Program-made: the position numbers and the translations under genes
Shown: positions 21,630 to 35,720 of the stretch, in pieces
Layout: every line of letters begins with the position of its first letter
Numbering within the stretch: the stretch's first letter is position 1
Notes under the pieces: model-generated
Seen by the model: the letters and a program-made list of their open reading frames with translations, nothing else
Database searches by the model: none
What the model was told of the DNA's origin: nothing
Assembly: GCA_928212115.1 (NCBI GenBank)
Contig: CAKMRJ010005745.1
Location: forward strand, 76,584,797-76,648,796
DNA from: Lactuca virosa
Taxonomy: Eukaryota > Streptophyta > Magnoliopsida > Asterales > Asteraceae
Direction of reading: 5' to 3'
DNA length: 64,000 nucleotides

Positions 21630-24600
21630 TGTAACAACCCAAACTTCTCCGGCCGTTCTCGAGGTTAGCTTTCCGTTATGTATTGTTGTTAAGTTACATT
21701 TTCCATGGTTAAAGTTAAATTTGAAGGGATAAAGGTGCAATAAAATGATATTTTCTTATATACATGGGTCATGAGGTCATTTTCTCACACTTAACGGGCC
21801 TAAATTGAAAGTTATGAGGTATTTAAGCCACAATAATCCTAGAATCCGGGAATCATCTTCTATTTGCAACCAACAAACCCTATTTATCGCCTCCTCCTTT
21901 CTTGAGAGTCATTCCTAGGAGTTCTTGTCTTTGGAGTATTGTGAGAGTGAAGAAAGTATGAAGGAAGAAGCCAATTGGAGTATTCTTGGTGTTGTATTAG
22001 TGGACTTCCTCTTGTTACAATCTTCTTGGGATCATTTTTGGAATTTCCAAAATGTAAGAATCTCTTCCATTAGTTCATATTGTCATCCTGCAAACAATAA
22101 ACAAGAAAGAACCTTGGGTGATGCAAAAATCCATGGTTTAAGTGTATTGGTTGGTCCCTTTCATGTCCGAATTGTTCTAATCTCTTAGATATTGTCTTAA
22201 GGGGTTAAGATCATCTCAATGGAGGCTTTGATCGGATCCAAATCGAGCAGAAGAGGATAATGAATCGATTTCTTCAATTCTATAAAGACCAGTTCCCACG
22301 ACGTGGACATCCATTTTCCATGTCGTGGCGATAGGGAATTGATCGACATGAATCGTGTCTGACTCAGACCACGACGTGAACATTTAAGTGTCACGACATG
22401 GCGAAGAAAGTTGATTGGCAGAAGATCACAAGGGACGCTCGACCCACAACATGGCAAAAGATCACGAGGGACGCTTGACCCCACAACGTGAACATAACCA
22501 TTTTTAGTCTATGTTCTGTTTCTGATTAGCTCTTTATGTAATCTTTTAAGGGTGTTAAATTACTTTCTTGAAAGTGTTTTTCCTCTGTTCATAGCTCTAG
22601 ATAACTTGGAGTAGAGGTGAGTCAATTCTTGTGGTTATTTAAGCATGTGATTAGGATATTGCATGCTCTAGTACATACATTTAGTCTATATAATGTTTTT
22701 CTAATGCCATAATCTGAATGTATGAGATATGTCCAATCCGAATTTGTGAATTATTGGTAGTAGCAATTGATTTAAGAAACCTTTGGTATGCTAAAATTGT
22801 TAAATTGAATATTTGATGTGAAAGGGAGTGTTAGGGCAATGCTAGTAGTGAGGATTATTTATGTTGTTAAAGTGTGATTATATGCATGATATTTCTCTGG
22901 TTTGTTTTACTTGAATGTAACTAAGGAATGCATGCTAGAAGTTGGTTACTAAAAGTTGTAATTCTTTATATGCTACAAATTAATGATATGTGGTTATTTA
23001 AGAATATGGCTTTAATGTATGACATGAGATGTAATAAGTCTTGGATTAAATATATTAATAAACAAGCACGATTACATAATCACATGGGTGAGGTGTATGT
23101 ATGCCTTGTTAGTGGATTAATTATTTATAAATTAATTAAATTTAAGGTGAACACGTATAGTGGGGGTAAAAGGGTAGGAACCTAATCATAGGTGTGTGCC
23201 CTATTGGATATCATGGTGGAAGGATGTCGTTGGAAGAAAAGAGCTTAAGCCAAGTCGATGTCGAGTGATTTTCTACATAACCATTTCGAAACATGGTTTT
23301 GGTATACTTGGTGTACAGGAAGTGAAGTGATGTTGGCTACTCGAAGACGCTGAATCAAGCATCACATTTGGGTGTAGGTATACGTTTGGAAGTACCATTT
23401 GACCACCCTCGAACAACAACACATTTGTTAATACATGAAAAGTCGGTGTAGTGAACACAGAAAACCATGGATAGTGTTACAGGTGGGATTTGTGTCCCGT
23501 TTGGTACACTAGGTTGCTAGGTCACGTTAGTAGCGAACGAGGTCTTTCCTTGGGGATGTTTTAGACCCATGTAGTGAGAGACATTAAAAGTAATTATAAT
23601 GATGAACATAATAAATAATAATTACCGCGACGAAAAAAACGTCTAGATTAACATATACTTTGTATATTAATAATAATTGAGGTATGTTGTATTGATTGCA
23701 TGGCAGAACATATTGTATTAAGTATATTAATTTTCTTATCCATGTGATTGGGATTGACTTATTGAGCTGATGTTGGCACTTTTTTCTTGCTTTTTGTTGT
23801 GGCTTGTATTGGTACATGTAGCTTGATGTTGATGGCTTGGTGAGGTTAGGCTTTTGGGGTAGTTTTATTTATGTTATTTAGAGATGATACCATGTTACAC
23901 ATGCTATTGAGTTTTCACTACATTTAGTTTTGAGATCTTAATTTGGTGTGGGTTTTTGAGTAATTTAATTTTGATGGACTTGTTTTGGTAATAAAAGTAA
24001 CATTGGTGATGTTTTTGAAAATTTTGGGGTAGTTTTATTTATGTTATTTAGAGATGATACCATGTTACACATTCTAAATTTTTTGAACTTACCTTTCTTG
24101 AAATTGTTATGTGTACCTAAACTCTTTGTTATTTAGGAACATGTCGCTCACTAATGAGAATGCCAATGATGGGGGTGTTGTCCAGGATTAGAGAACCGTG
24201 CACACAAAAAACCCCGTCATTCATTTTCCAAACCCTAGCTGCCAGTCGACAACCATGAGCTTAGCCAACATGTAGCAACCGCATCACTCTTTGAGTCACT
24301 ATCATTGTAGACCTGCAGGAGCAGCTATAGACGCGGGATGCTGAGTTGTTGAGGCGTGATTAGGCAATGGAACGTATGGAGAAGGTTATGCACACAACTG
24401 ACCTTCTACCCCTGGAGGGCGAGGACAAGGAGGATCCACATGAGGTTGTAGTTAAGAGTCGCCCAGTTACCCGGGAGCATACCAGGGAACCCATCAGGGA
24501 TCGTGATGAGGGTTGAAGTATCTCATTCAGGTCAATCACGGACTATAAACCCCCTGTCTTTCGCAGTAGAGGCGTCCCAACTATGTGCATGCATTGGTTA

Positions 24601-24756
24601 CTCAAGATGAGTCAGATATTCTATTCTGGCGATTTCACTTAATCTCAGAAACTTATGTATGTGGTTTTGAAGTTGGATGGTGAGTTATTCGAGTGGTAGG
24701 AAGCTTTAGACCCAATTATTACTAAGGCAGCTCGGCGTGTCATGACTTGGGAAATA
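21630..24756 (+). mobile_element. Ty3/gypsy LTR and gag remnant
   Basis: Starts TGTAACAACCCAAACTTCTC, a common gypsy LTR opening, with a TATA-like GGTATTTAAGCC near 21812. The CACGACGTG-rich part follows at 22288-22495. A 55-bp segment with GATACCATGTTACACA is repeated about 170 bp apart (23852 and 24022). From about 24140 a ruined plus-strand gag begins (MSLTNENANDGG). Near 24590-24755 pieces resembling the gypsy capsid remain (MTWE after a W-rich stretch). PBS and LTR end are not identified. It is cut by copia gag at 24757. Confidence 0.55.
22288..22495. repeat. Cluster of CACGACGTG-like palindromes
   Basis: CCCACGACGTGGAC, CCATGTCGTGGC, ACCACGACGTGAAC, GTCACGACATGGC, CACAACATGG and CACAACGTGAAC lie within about 200 bp. 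Variants differ mainly by C to T or G to A at CpG. Confidence 0.75.
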
Positions 24757-25382
24757 TGAGATATGAGATTTGGTTCTTCTCTTGCTTACGTTGAAAGATA
24801 TGAGATTGCTCACTACTTATTAGCATGTAAACATCAAGATGGAAACTCTGTGTGTGTGCATGTTATGAAAATGAAATCGTACATTGACACGGTAAACGGA
24901 ATGGTTTTCGTTTTCCCAAAGGACAAGCCATCGATTTGGTTCTTCTCTCGCTTCCAAAATCATATGATCAATTTATTGAGAACTTTTATATTAGGAATAT
25001 CAACAAAACCATAATTTATCTGACCCAAATGTTGATTGTTGTTAAAGAAGAAATGCTTAAGAGCACGTCTAAAGAAGAAATGCTTATTGGATCTAATTCC
25101 AAGGTTTCCATGGACATTGAAAAAGGTGACAATGGTGGTCCAGAAAAGATTTCTCTTCCCGATGATAAGGGGCCGTCCATGATTAAATCGTTTGATCATA
25201 TGGTAAAAGGAAAAACTAGTTCTGGGATCATTACATGTGTTAACCCCAAAGAGTCCATTTGTTTCTACTACCAATTAAAGGGGCATTGGATACGAAGATG
25301 CCTAAAATACCTAAAAGATCTTAGAGATAGTAAAGTCAAGTCATGTGACTCTACTTCATGTTTTATAAGTGCCTATTCTTAG
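24757..25382 (+). pseudogene. Copia gag remnant
   Basis: Two overlapping frames carry one gag: YEIAHYLLACKHQDGNSVCVHVMKMKSYID, then (frameshift near 24930) LLSLPKSYDQFIENFYI and a damaged nucleocapsid knuckle with FYYQLKGHWIRRCLKYL. It is the same family as the gag at 54852-55618, with which similarity continues downstream for about 2 kb. Its 5' part and LTR are missing. It joins a gypsy gag remnant at 24756. Confidence 0.8.
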
Positions 25383-25429
25383 ACTATTAATATATGATGT
25401 GATGATCATATTTTGATGGTATTAAAGGA

Positions 25430-26740
25430 GCTAAGAGAAAGAAGGAAGCTTAAGAATAATTCTAATACTTTGAAAAGATTCAAAGAGTAGCAGAACGAAT
25501 ATGAAGAATCTATTAGGAAGAAAGATAAAAGATTCTCCAATCTGAAAGGAAAGGATAACACTTTATTATCATGTTTTATGATCATCTTACTGATTGTGGA
25601 TTTATATCACAACTGATCAATATCTTAGTGCAATTATATGACTAAGAAGAGGAATAGGATATTGTTGGAAATAGTTCAATCAAGAGACGAGTATTACTTC
25701 ATTCCATATCAATTTGTAGAGCCATTCTCTAGTAACTTTGAATCATATCTTGAAACTCATTTCATACTAAGAAGGTTGAAAGCACCACGAAATATGTGGA
25801 GTAAAAGTGTTTTCTTACTGTAGCACATATAGAATTGGAGTTGTGATGTTTTCGTTAATCGAGAAACAAAATATAAACTGAGACCTATTCTACGAAGTGT
25901 TTTCTTGTCGAGAATCCACTCGAACTTTTGAATATTTGTTTTATCTCGTCAAGGAATGTTCTTTCAGAGAAAACTCATATGTCAAGAAGTCAGTGGGAGT
26001 CATATTGATCTTGAGAGTTTCAAGAGTTAATGGACAATAAACCTTTTAGTTATCACTAGCACACGACCTGAGGTTCATAACCTATCATGTTTGGTTGACA
26101 CATTTTTTATTTTTGTGAACTTCTAGTTGAGTTGGCAACGCTTATTAGTTATGTGTTTTTATTTAACTTCAAAAGCAAAAGTGTGTTAGTCGGTGAAAGT
26201 ACATTGATCAATATGGGTGAGCTGCTAAACACATGGAAGCATTGGGAGGCTCTTGTGCTACCAGAAGGCAAGAAATTTAGAACAACAAAGTTCATTCCAT
26301 GAAGGAAAGCTAAATTGAATTTGGTTTTTTTCTAAATCTTGTCTTATGATTGTAGGTTGGAAACGATAGATTCACATGGATGGGAACGCATGAACCATAA
26401 AATCTAGGTGGCAAAGGTTTCACTCTAATTCATGAGAATAATTGTGAGAAAACACTTTTGCTGATAGATTATAATATCTGTTAAAGATCAATATGGATGT
26501 TGGGTGTATTAATGGCATTCTCAAATTCATAATATGGTTACGACATCCCTCCTCTTATTTTGAATTGTGAGGAATGGCAAGGAATTGTTTGAACTTTCAT
26601 GACATATATCTACAAGTTCTAAAAGGGTTTAAACACACACATATGCTATCCAATTAAGGTGTATAGGCTTAAGAAGTCTAGTTGGAGACATATCGAAGCT
26701 TCGCGTAACAGAGTTCGGTATTTCATAACATGGGTTTGAA
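25430..26740 (+). pseudogene. Copia integrase-RT remnants, heavily decayed
   Basis: No long frame. Short pieces in order match copia pol: LKRFKE.QNEYEESIRKK (integrase core) at about 25465; then a part paralleling 56300-57480; and near 26590-26690 pieces such as a GF...VYRL.KS stretch where RT has EGF...VCKLKKSIYG. Assignment relies on order and on alignment with the sister remnant at 55690-57480. Confidence 0.55.
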
Positions 26741-26765
26741 CTATCATCCATTGACATTGTATTGC

Positions 26766-27365
26766 GAGGTCTCATTAGCGTATGGTTTTATACACTGAAT
26801 CATCAACTTCTTTTATTAGGAGAATAAAAAGCGAGAATGGAATGATGTGTGTAATACATTCTGATATGAAATGTACCCATCGGCAAAGAGTGTCGAAGTT
26901 CATCAGTGTATGGCAGATACAATGAATCATTAACTTATTAAATAGAAGATTTGTTTGGAAAGAATGGGTAGGTGCGTGTAAGACATCATGGACAATGATA
27001 TACCCTTCGACACAGATTTTTTCGAATTTTCATCTGCGTCTGGCATCATATGTTGAATCATAAAATTATAAAGAAGAATGTATGGAGAGAATGGATTGGT
27101 GCGTGTGATAAGCTACGGTACATAGCCTAACCATCAACACAAAATTTTCAAGCTTTCAGTGTATGGTATGTTACACTGAATCATAAAGCTTTTAAGAAGA
27201 AATTATGGGCAAGAAGGGATTGGTGCTTGTGATAGCCTACGGTCCATAAACTAAGCATCGACATAGAGTTTCAAACTTTTATCAGTGTATGGTATATCAC
27301 AGTGAATCATTAAATTTTATCAAGAAGAGTTTGAGGGGAGAATGGAATCTTTTAATCATGCTGAG
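26766..27365 (+). repeat. Tandem repeat, about 128-bp unit, 4.5 copies
   Basis: Units begin near 26770, 26898, 27028, 27156 and 27284. Each has CAGTGTATGG..., (T)ACACTGAATCAT, a block AAGAAGA..TATGG...GAATGGATTGGTGCGTGTGA, a CATGG/TACGGTACATA part and CATCGACACAGA..TTCAA. Divergence is about 20-30 % by eye. Confidence 0.8.
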
Positions 27366-28544
27366 GTGGAATCAACGTGAATTATAAACAATGTAAACTT
27401 ATCAACAAGAAGTGGTTTATCTTTTGTATCATAAAGTTAAGTTTCAGTCTAGAAATTATATTTCACAATCAATTCATTTAATATGGTACAAGATAAAATA
27501 ATGAAAAATACAATGGTAATAAGAGAATAAAACAAAAGAGTTAGTCAAACAAGGAAGTTTTCTAAAAGTGAAATTGTGTAGATTTTTCATAAATGAGATA
27601 AAGACCCGATTTAACAAATCTTTTCAATTGAAGGGCCATAAAGGAGTGTCCTTTCTCCAATATATATGCCCCTCAATACTGGCTATAAAATAATAAACTA
27701 ATAAAATTAAATATATCAACATAAAACATAATTCACAGCAAACCAAGAGAGAAGATGCCTTTAATCGTTGAAGTATTGCAGATTGATTCCAAGCTTCATG
27801 TTCACCAAGAACAAGCGAAGAGCAAGAACTAGTATTTTCAACCAACGAGTTAATGGGATCCAATCTTTGTAACCTTCGAGTTATGAGATTCAACAAGACA
27901 AGACTTCAAGGTTCCATACATTGTGATCCGTGATAGAAGTGATGAGGAGCATTGTCTTGTTGAAGAGGTCTTTAGATCTCAGATGGGAATCGGTGTAGTA
28001 GTGACAACGTCTATGGAAATTAGACGTGTCATGTTTCCTAGCCACATTTCATCCCATTGTGACCGATATAGGTTTTTAGAGATGGAAAAGATCTGTGTCC
28101 AGAAAAAGAAGTTCAAACATAGTTCTCTCATATCTGAACCTGTCAACAGGATGCTTTATGTCATTTATCATGATCATCAACATTAGGGAGAAAGCAGTTG
28201 GTGCTAAAGAAAAGATGCAGAGCTAGCTCCAACTATTCCTATTTTGAAGATCCTGCACTGAAGGAATGACACGCTGATCCTTTCCAAAGGAACAAGTCGG
28301 TTAAGATCATTATCGAGATGAAAGAAGAAGATCCTGAGACATAGAGATAAAATAGAAGAGCACACATAGGCAATGTTAGTAGCACAATATACAATGTATA
28401 CTCCCTTGGTAAAATAAAAGTTAGAAAGAATTTTTGAAGCATAAAAGTTTTAATAAAATAAAGATCAGCAGCGTATGTTGAGATGTCTAAGATAGCAAAG
28501 AGTAATGTAAAGTCATGAAGCAGCGTTGTCCAATCACAAAAAAG
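27366..28544. other. Stretch without recognised gene
   Basis: Moderately AT-rich and non-coding. A part near 27620-27900 contains short TATA-like strings and could be an old minus-strand LTR, but no boundaries were found. Confidence 0.35.
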
Positions 28545-30180
28545 TTAAATCATGTAAATGTTGTTGTCCCTGAGTACAGTGAGCACAATTCTGTTATTTA
28601 AGTCGATGACATGTCCTTCATTGCAGTCGAAAAGAAATTTGTAACCAGCGTCACATAGTTTAGTGATAGATATGAGATTGTTCGGAAGGCCCTTGACATA
28701 GAACACATCCTTCAGCTTGATTAATTTGCACTCAATTGTTCCCACACCCTTGACTGTACTTTCACCGCTATCTCCAAAAGTAAAAATGGGACCATATTTC
28801 TCCATAAAATCTGTTAAGAGGAACTTGAGTCCAGTCATGTGTCTAGAGCATCCACTATCAAGGTAACAAGTAGGCTCCTGAACCTAACGAATAGAAGAGA
28901 CATTCCATTTTTTCATCTCTGATTCTTTGTCAGCTTGAAGAGTATTAGCATAACGCCATCTGAGACTACAATCAGAGGCATCATTGATAAGAGCCATAAG
29001 ACTTTTAACATTTAGTCCTTTCTCTTCAAAGGTCTCCTCTTCTTCAGCCCATTCCTCAGATTCCTCCTACTTTGCAATAAAGGCTTTTGGCAGAGAGACG
29101 TTTTCCGTTTTTATGTGGGCTAGCAGGTTCTTGTACAAGACTTCAAAATTCGCCGTGCTTTGAGTTTTTTTTCTTCTCTTTACAGTCCCTGGCAACATGG
29201 TCAGGGCTTCCACAGTTAAAACGGTTACCTGAATTTATTTTCTCTGATTAGAGCCTTCTTGTTGAACTACCTCCCTTGGAATGAGCTCTTTAGACTCCAT
29301 TTGATCTGCTTTCTTCATATCTTTTCACAATGAGTCCAACACTAGCAACTAGTTCATCAATAATTTCATCATTACTAGCTTCACCCTGATTAGAACCATC
29401 AGATTCGCTGATGAGATTGATTGCTTCTTTTCGGGAGACCAAGGCTACACATTTCTCTTTGTTGGAGTCTGTCATGATGTCTTTACAAAGAGCTTTAGTT
29501 TCTTCGTAGTTTCGTAGATTTCCAAACAAGGAGTTGAGATCCACAAGGTTTATCTTCTCATTGTTCTTAAGAACATCAGCATGATGTTCCCAACTTTTCC
29601 CAATAGAATCAAAGAACTTTAAAACTAACTGAGAGGAATGCTTGACAACTCCCAACCTGTACATATCATTCACCAAGCAATTAAACTTGTTAAAGGTTTA
29701 AGTTAGAGATTCACCTTGCTGAGCAAAGAAGTACTCATATATCCGATTAAGATTGTTGATGGTTGTTTCTTGAACTTCCACATTGCCCTCATAAGCCACA
29801 GTCAACGTCTACATTATCTCTTGAGCCGACTTACAATTTTAAACAAGATGATACACATGATAAGGAAGAGAGTTTCCTATGACTGCCCTTTTTTTCACAT
29901 CAAGACTGATACGTCTCCTATCATTGTCATCAAAACTAGCCTTTGGATTTTGTTTTAAGGGACCAATAGGAGCATTATCAACCAAAGGTTGATACATAGG
30001 AACGTGTGGACCTTTCTCTACGAGGTTAAGCATATCGAAATCCATGGTTTCAAGAACAACCATAGCCTTTAATTTCCACATTGCAAAGTTGTGTTCATAG
30101 AAAGGAGGGATCTTGTTGAGAGCAGACAATTTGGGATTATAAGTGGTCAACACAATAACTTGAGTGTATCGTAAACTCAC
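28545..30180 (-). pseudogene. Ty1/copia gag-protease remnant, copy B
   Basis: Same gag as at 1-1273, but the window shows about 360 bp more of its 3' side. After the imperfect CCHC knuckle (about 29186-29225) comes the aspartic protease active site YLDSGCSRHMTG (just above 28838) and then FTFGDSGES..VKGVGTI and a gag-pre-integrase start (GLPNNLISI). This is the normal copia order gag-NC-PR. In-frame stops interrupt gag after YHVYHLV and in the linker. Downstream (below 28545) no integrase or RT is recognisable, so the element is truncated. It acted in cytoplasmic particles when intact and is now inert. Confidence 0.88.
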
Positions 30181-30191
30181 TCTGATACCAA
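30180..30191 (-). promoter_or_regulatory. Primer-binding site (tRNA-iMet type), copy B
   Basis: Duplicate of the site at 1273-1284: minus strand TTGGTATCAGAG between the LTR and the gag remnant. Confidence 0.8.
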
Positions 30192-30192
30192 T

Positions 30193-30705
30193 TGAAGGTT
30201 TGTATCAATCAGATACACTCAAGTACGAGTAACAAATAACAAACAAACAAAACAAAGATTAAATAGAAAAACGAAAGAACACGAATAATCATAAAGATAC
30301 TTTCACTAAGAAAGAGGGTTCTCATAAAGAGAACGATGTCACAAAGACGGTCACCAAGACTACATTAGGGTTTCACCCTAATGTTGATTATATACGATTA
30401 CAATAACGAATATTCTACTAACTAAGGGATATATACCTATCAAAGTAAAGGTCTGCTCCTAATCACTAAGATTACGGATCAAACATCTACTCTATCTATT
30501 TGTATAACTGCCTAATATACATATGATCACCAAGATCATGGAGTTCCTGCTGACGCTGATCGATCTGGAGCTGGCGCTGGTGCCGGTGGTCAGTGTGTAG
30601 TGTTTGACTCATCAGATCATAAGGTGTGACCTTACAAATTAGTATCCAATGGCAACAATATAATGAATAACATATGATTAAGTTGTTTTGGGCTCTCAAA
30701 TCTCA
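30193..30705 (-). mobile_element. Copia 5' LTR, copy B
   Basis: Duplicate of 1286-1812, 14 bp shorter near 30582. Same primer-site side and same tentative far boundary. No paired 3' LTR is visible. Confidence 0.55.
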
Positions 30706-33433
30706 TTCTGAGTATGGGTTTTTTTTCCGGTGTAAAGACTCATCAAATCTTGTATGTGATTGACTTCTAGGCTAGACTCATCTACAATGTGTTCCTTAGT
30801 GACAGGGTTTGTTCCTCCCTAACATCTTGGTTTTTTTCTTCAACACATAGCATACTCAAGAATACATCTTCTTTTATCTTATCCATGCAAATAACTTCAT
30901 ATTCCAAATCAATATCTTCTAAAAAGTTATTGATAACATATCTCCATGCTCTTCTTTATCCCCCTTGTTCATTTATATATGAATTGTTTTCTTCCAACTC
31001 TCCATTTCAGTCTTGTCCTCATCAAACCATTGATCTAATTCATCATCCAAATCGTCAATATATGGAAATTTGGCCTCCCTTTAGTGGTATACAATTTCTA
31101 ACAGAATTACATAGTCCAAGTCAGTTTTAATATATCTAAGACTTGAATAGAAAGATTCATTATGGACATAATACTACAATTCTTATAGTCTTCTTGCACG
31201 TATATTGTAAGGAAAGTTACACATCCTGGCAAATCCATATCAGAAAAGGCAACATCACTGAATAGTATCTTCTTACCTTTATAATATTAGAATGGACACC
31301 TTACAAAATACGCTGGAAAGTTAAGTTCAACTTTGAGATATATAGGATCTCGGGATCATTTTCAATCAAGGACATCTATCCTACAAAAACATTTATAGTA
31401 ACATCACTTTTAATTACACATTTTGTAGTGCTTCTGGGAGATCATGCAAGAAAGGTTTGGGACTTATACATGTTTGGTCGATCGAAAAAACCATATTTCT
31501 TTGATGAAATTCATATGCATGTGTTTTTTATTTGATAAAGTTTGTCCCTCTATTTAAATGAGATATATTCGGCTTTAATAAAAAAAACATTACATGTGTA
31601 AACACATAAAATTCAGCAAAATAATCTACTCTAATAAACGAAATTTTTTTTGCCACATGTCACATTCTCATTGATTTGGCCACATGTCATTTTGTGGTTA
31701 TTTTCAACTAAATTTTTTCCACATGACATTTTGTGGTTTTTTTCATTTTATTAAATTTCATATAATATTTAAATATAATAATTACAATAAATGTAATAAT
31801 AAATGCATATCAATTTCAATAATTGACTTTCCTTCTAGTTTTAAATTTTCTAAATTAAAACTTCATTAGTTTCTTTTGTTTATTTATCTAAATTATTTGT
31901 TTAAATTTAAAAGAGAAAAAAAAAACATTTTAATTTTAATAATTGAATATTTTTCTAATTTTTCTTATAAACTCAAACTTTTTTAAATATTTAGAATTTT
32001 CATATTTTTTTTAAATGAACCCATGTAATACATGTGTTTTACACCTAGTTTAATTACATAAAAAAACTTGACAGCCGGACTCTTTTATTGGATGCCCCCT
32101 TCACTTTCGTCAAAGTGACCATAATGACACAATTCTTGAAACATTAAGCAGTGCACAAAAATAAATGATGGAACATTTAAAACTAAAGGCAGTATATCAT
32201 TATATTGTTACCTTATAATGACATAATCCCTAAAAATGCAACGTTCTGAGTGTAATTAATATATGATGTTTTTTGTGCGACACAGATACCATTTTCTATA
32301 TAATATTTTATACACACATAATAAGACATGTTTGAAAAATAGTATTTCAACGATAGTTTAAATCATCAATTTACACACAAACACAAAAAAAAAAAAGTTT
32401 CATATGGATTGAAGCACAGCTAGACATGAGTTTTGAACTATGATCTTTTGTACATTAGTAATACATACCTCAACATTGGCTTTTCAATAAGAATGGTTGA
32501 TCTTCATTTTTATATTATTATTATATTACTGTTATATAGTAGCATTGATATCTTTTTCTTCTATTATCATATATAGTGGGAACCACCAAAACTGGGGGAC
32601 CTACAATAGTCGAGATTGAGAAATAGAATGATCTTCCAAGATACTTATATGGGGACCTACTTGGTTGGAAACATATGGATAATGGATGTCTCTGCTAATG
32701 CCCCTTCTTTTATTTTCCTTTTTGCAGCTACGTTTTTCCCAGCCACATAAGATACCTAATGGGCTTTTAGTTTAAGTTGGGCTGCTATTAATTCTGTTTT
32801 GGTCAACCATTTAAAGCACAAATGGTAGTTTTTTTTTTTCTTGATTCTATATAAAACGTGAATGGCCCCTTTTCGCCTCTTAATTTATTTTCTTCCATCT
32901 CCTTTTATTTCTTTACTTCCCTGCGTGAGTTTGTTTCGAAGATGGTGGGCCTTTAATAGCATAATGGGCTGCCTAGATAGGGTGTTGGACAGCGCCGGTT
33001 ATGATGTTCACGAAGCTATAAACTGGTCCAAACTTCGTCCAACTCCACTCATTTTCTGTGAGATCGATGATCAACGACTTGGAAAGACACCCTCAATATT
33101 TCAGCTCAATCGTTTTATCCTCCGTCTGATCATTTGAAGAAGATCGTGCAATGCTGCCAAAAATTCAAAATTTCATTTTGCTTTTCTTGATCACGTACCT
33201 TGATACGAGATTTCAACCAGTGTTGCAAGACTTTTGATGTGGTTTTAAAGATGCTCAATCATATCATCCTGCTTGTACAAATCTATATAAATTTAACTTA
33301 AACGAGTAAAAGTATCTAAAACAATAAATCTAATGATTTAATGAAAAAAAATAATAATAAAAGAGCAAAAATTCAAATAAAAAATATTGAAAAAGCTAAT
33401 ATTCGATAAATCTAAATATTAGCCAAACATACA

Positions 33434-33439
<6 letters not shown>

Positions 33440-33515
<76 letters not shown>
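33440..33515. repeat. (CT)n microsatellite, copy B
   Basis: About 37 CT units, the length variant of the array at 4542-4613. Confidence 0.98.
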
Positions 33516-33518
<3 letters not shown>

Positions 33519-33921
33519 AAATTAAGGGAAGACAAGAAGGTTTATTTAGTTGGAAGTCTAGCAAATATTTTCCTACTATGTAGATTAACCATTAAGGATA
33601 ATCCATCTTGTATGTCTCCAATTTGAGGTACAGCTCTAACCACTCTATAGGTTGATGAACTATTGGTTTATATTGTTCTAAATAGATATGTGGCTTGGGA
33701 TTAATCGAAAATTTTACTATACTAATAATTCGTTTGTATTTTGATGAATGCTTTTGTAAACAAATCCCCAACACAAACTCCCACTTCCTATATGATTCCA
33801 CTATCTATAGATCCTCAAAGCTTATTTTATCTCTCACTAATTCATGACCTTTCATCTATCTTTGAAATATTGATTGGTCTTGCAATGTCATTTGCTGTAC
33901 TCGAACACAACTTGACCATTT
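33516..33921 (-). pseudogene. Old copia element, 3' portion, copy B
   Basis: Duplicate of 4614-5024. It is the most downstream recognisable part of the dismembered minus-strand copia element whose other pieces are 35721-35833, 36463-37143 and 42216-43160. Confidence 0.4.
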
Positions 33922-33926
33922 CTATA

Positions 33927-35715
33927 TGTAACAGCCCAATTTTTCAAATAAAATTTTTCATTTAAATACTAATCCATGTTCCTTAATTGTAAATTCCAAC
34001 CATAAAGTATTTCTCAAACATCCATTACATCGATTAAATTATCAAAAGATCAGAATGTCCATAACAAAATGCTGGAGAGTGCGTGTTGCGCCATCATGTC
34101 GGGCCCTTGCTCTTAGATCCCGAAGTACCTGTAACAACCAACAGACTGTAAGTTAATGCTTAGTGAGATCCCTATAACATACCACACATATAATCATATA
34201 AATCCACATACGCCATGCATACAAACAAATATGTAAGGAATCCATAGAAACCCTCCTTGGTCTTACACCGGATGCCATGGGAACCCCCACATGGTCTTAA
34301 CCAACTGCCATGGGAACCCCCACATGGTCATAATCAACTGCCATGGGAACCCCCACATGGTCTTCACATGATTACATAACATATTGATAACACTTCCACA
34401 AAATGATTATTACAGCTAAATAACATGGTCCGCCCTTGGTGCCTTCGACCCATTGGTATGGTGAGGAAACTCACCTCAGTCAGCTGAACACGAAAGTTGC
34501 TCGCCTAACAGTCCGAAATCACACACTGAACAATAACACCATTAACCCTAAATTAGGATTATAACACAATCTAATCAAAGAGTCCAAACACCTAAGCCCA
34601 AGTCCTTCCATAGTGGCCTAAAAGTCTTCCCTTTGTTAATGGGCTTAAGGTCCATGAAAAAACTTATTAATGGGCCACATGGCCCAATAAGGCCCTACCA
34701 ATATAATTATGGTCAAACACAGAATATCAGCCCACAACTCTAAATTGGACCAGGCCCAACACTGATTGAAGCCCACTACACCTAAAAGCCCACTCAAAGC
34801 CCAAAATCCAACTGGAGTGCGTACGCCTTGCGTACCACTCTAGTACGCCCAACGTACTGACTATGAAGATGTACGCGCAGCGTACAACTTGCTACGCACG
34901 GCGTACAAACGGGTTATGCACTAAACTACCATTAAGTGATTAATACTTAACATTTCAACGTCAAACTTCAGATCCGATTCCAATAAGATGTCCTAGGGCA
35001 TAAAGTTATCAACTTTATTCCCTTGCATGCCATGAATGACCCTAATAGTCCATCCTTTCCATTAAGACCTCATTTAAGACTTCTAACTCATGCATGGAGT
35101 CAAAACCACCTTCAAGATGTCACCTTTATGCATCTAACAAGCTCAAGGATCTCAGATCTATCTATTCTAGTCTCTGGAGTTGCTCAACTCACAAGAGAAG
35201 GTCCAAAAGCCAAAAAGGGACTCCATAAAAAACCCTAGCTCAATATAATGAAAGAGATGACGAGGTTATGACTTTATACCTTCAGAATTTCCTCAAGAAG
35301 ATCTAGATGCAGGATCTAGAAGCTCAATGACACCCAAAGCTTGATCACCACCTTCTCCTTCTTGAATGCTCTCTAAAATGGCCACCAACACACTTTCTAA
35401 GCTTAAGAATCACACTCACAAGGATATCTGAGGTTAAGGTACGATATGAGGCTATAGAGGTTGGTATGGTTTAGTCCCAATGAGTTAAGGATGCTTAAAT
35501 AGGTGTCAAGTCCAGAAATTAGGGTTTTGACCATCCATCACGTACGCCCCGCATACCCCATGGTATGCCCAACATACGTGCCAACCCTCCACGATCATCC
35601 ATCCTTAGTACGCTAAGCGTACTCCTGGAGTACGCCCAGCATACGAAGGGGCCATTATGAACTAATTTTTCCTTCAAGGGTATAAAGGGTTAATTTCCTG
35701 TTTTGGAGTGTTACA
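33927..35715 (-). mobile_element. Ty3/gypsy-type solo LTR, copy B
   Basis: Duplicate of 5030-6819 with the same TSD CTATA at 33922-33926 and 35716-35720. Near-identical, with a few substitutions, some at CpG (for example GTACGCCCAGC to GTATGCCCAAC near 35564). The three 32-bp units are at about 34273-34361. Confidence 0.9.
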
Positions 35716-35720
35716 CTATA

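Noticed and set aside
22197..22484. 95-residue minus-strand frame with a repeated CDLLP motif
   Set aside because: Arises from the CACGACGTG palindrome cluster in a gypsy LTR remnant.
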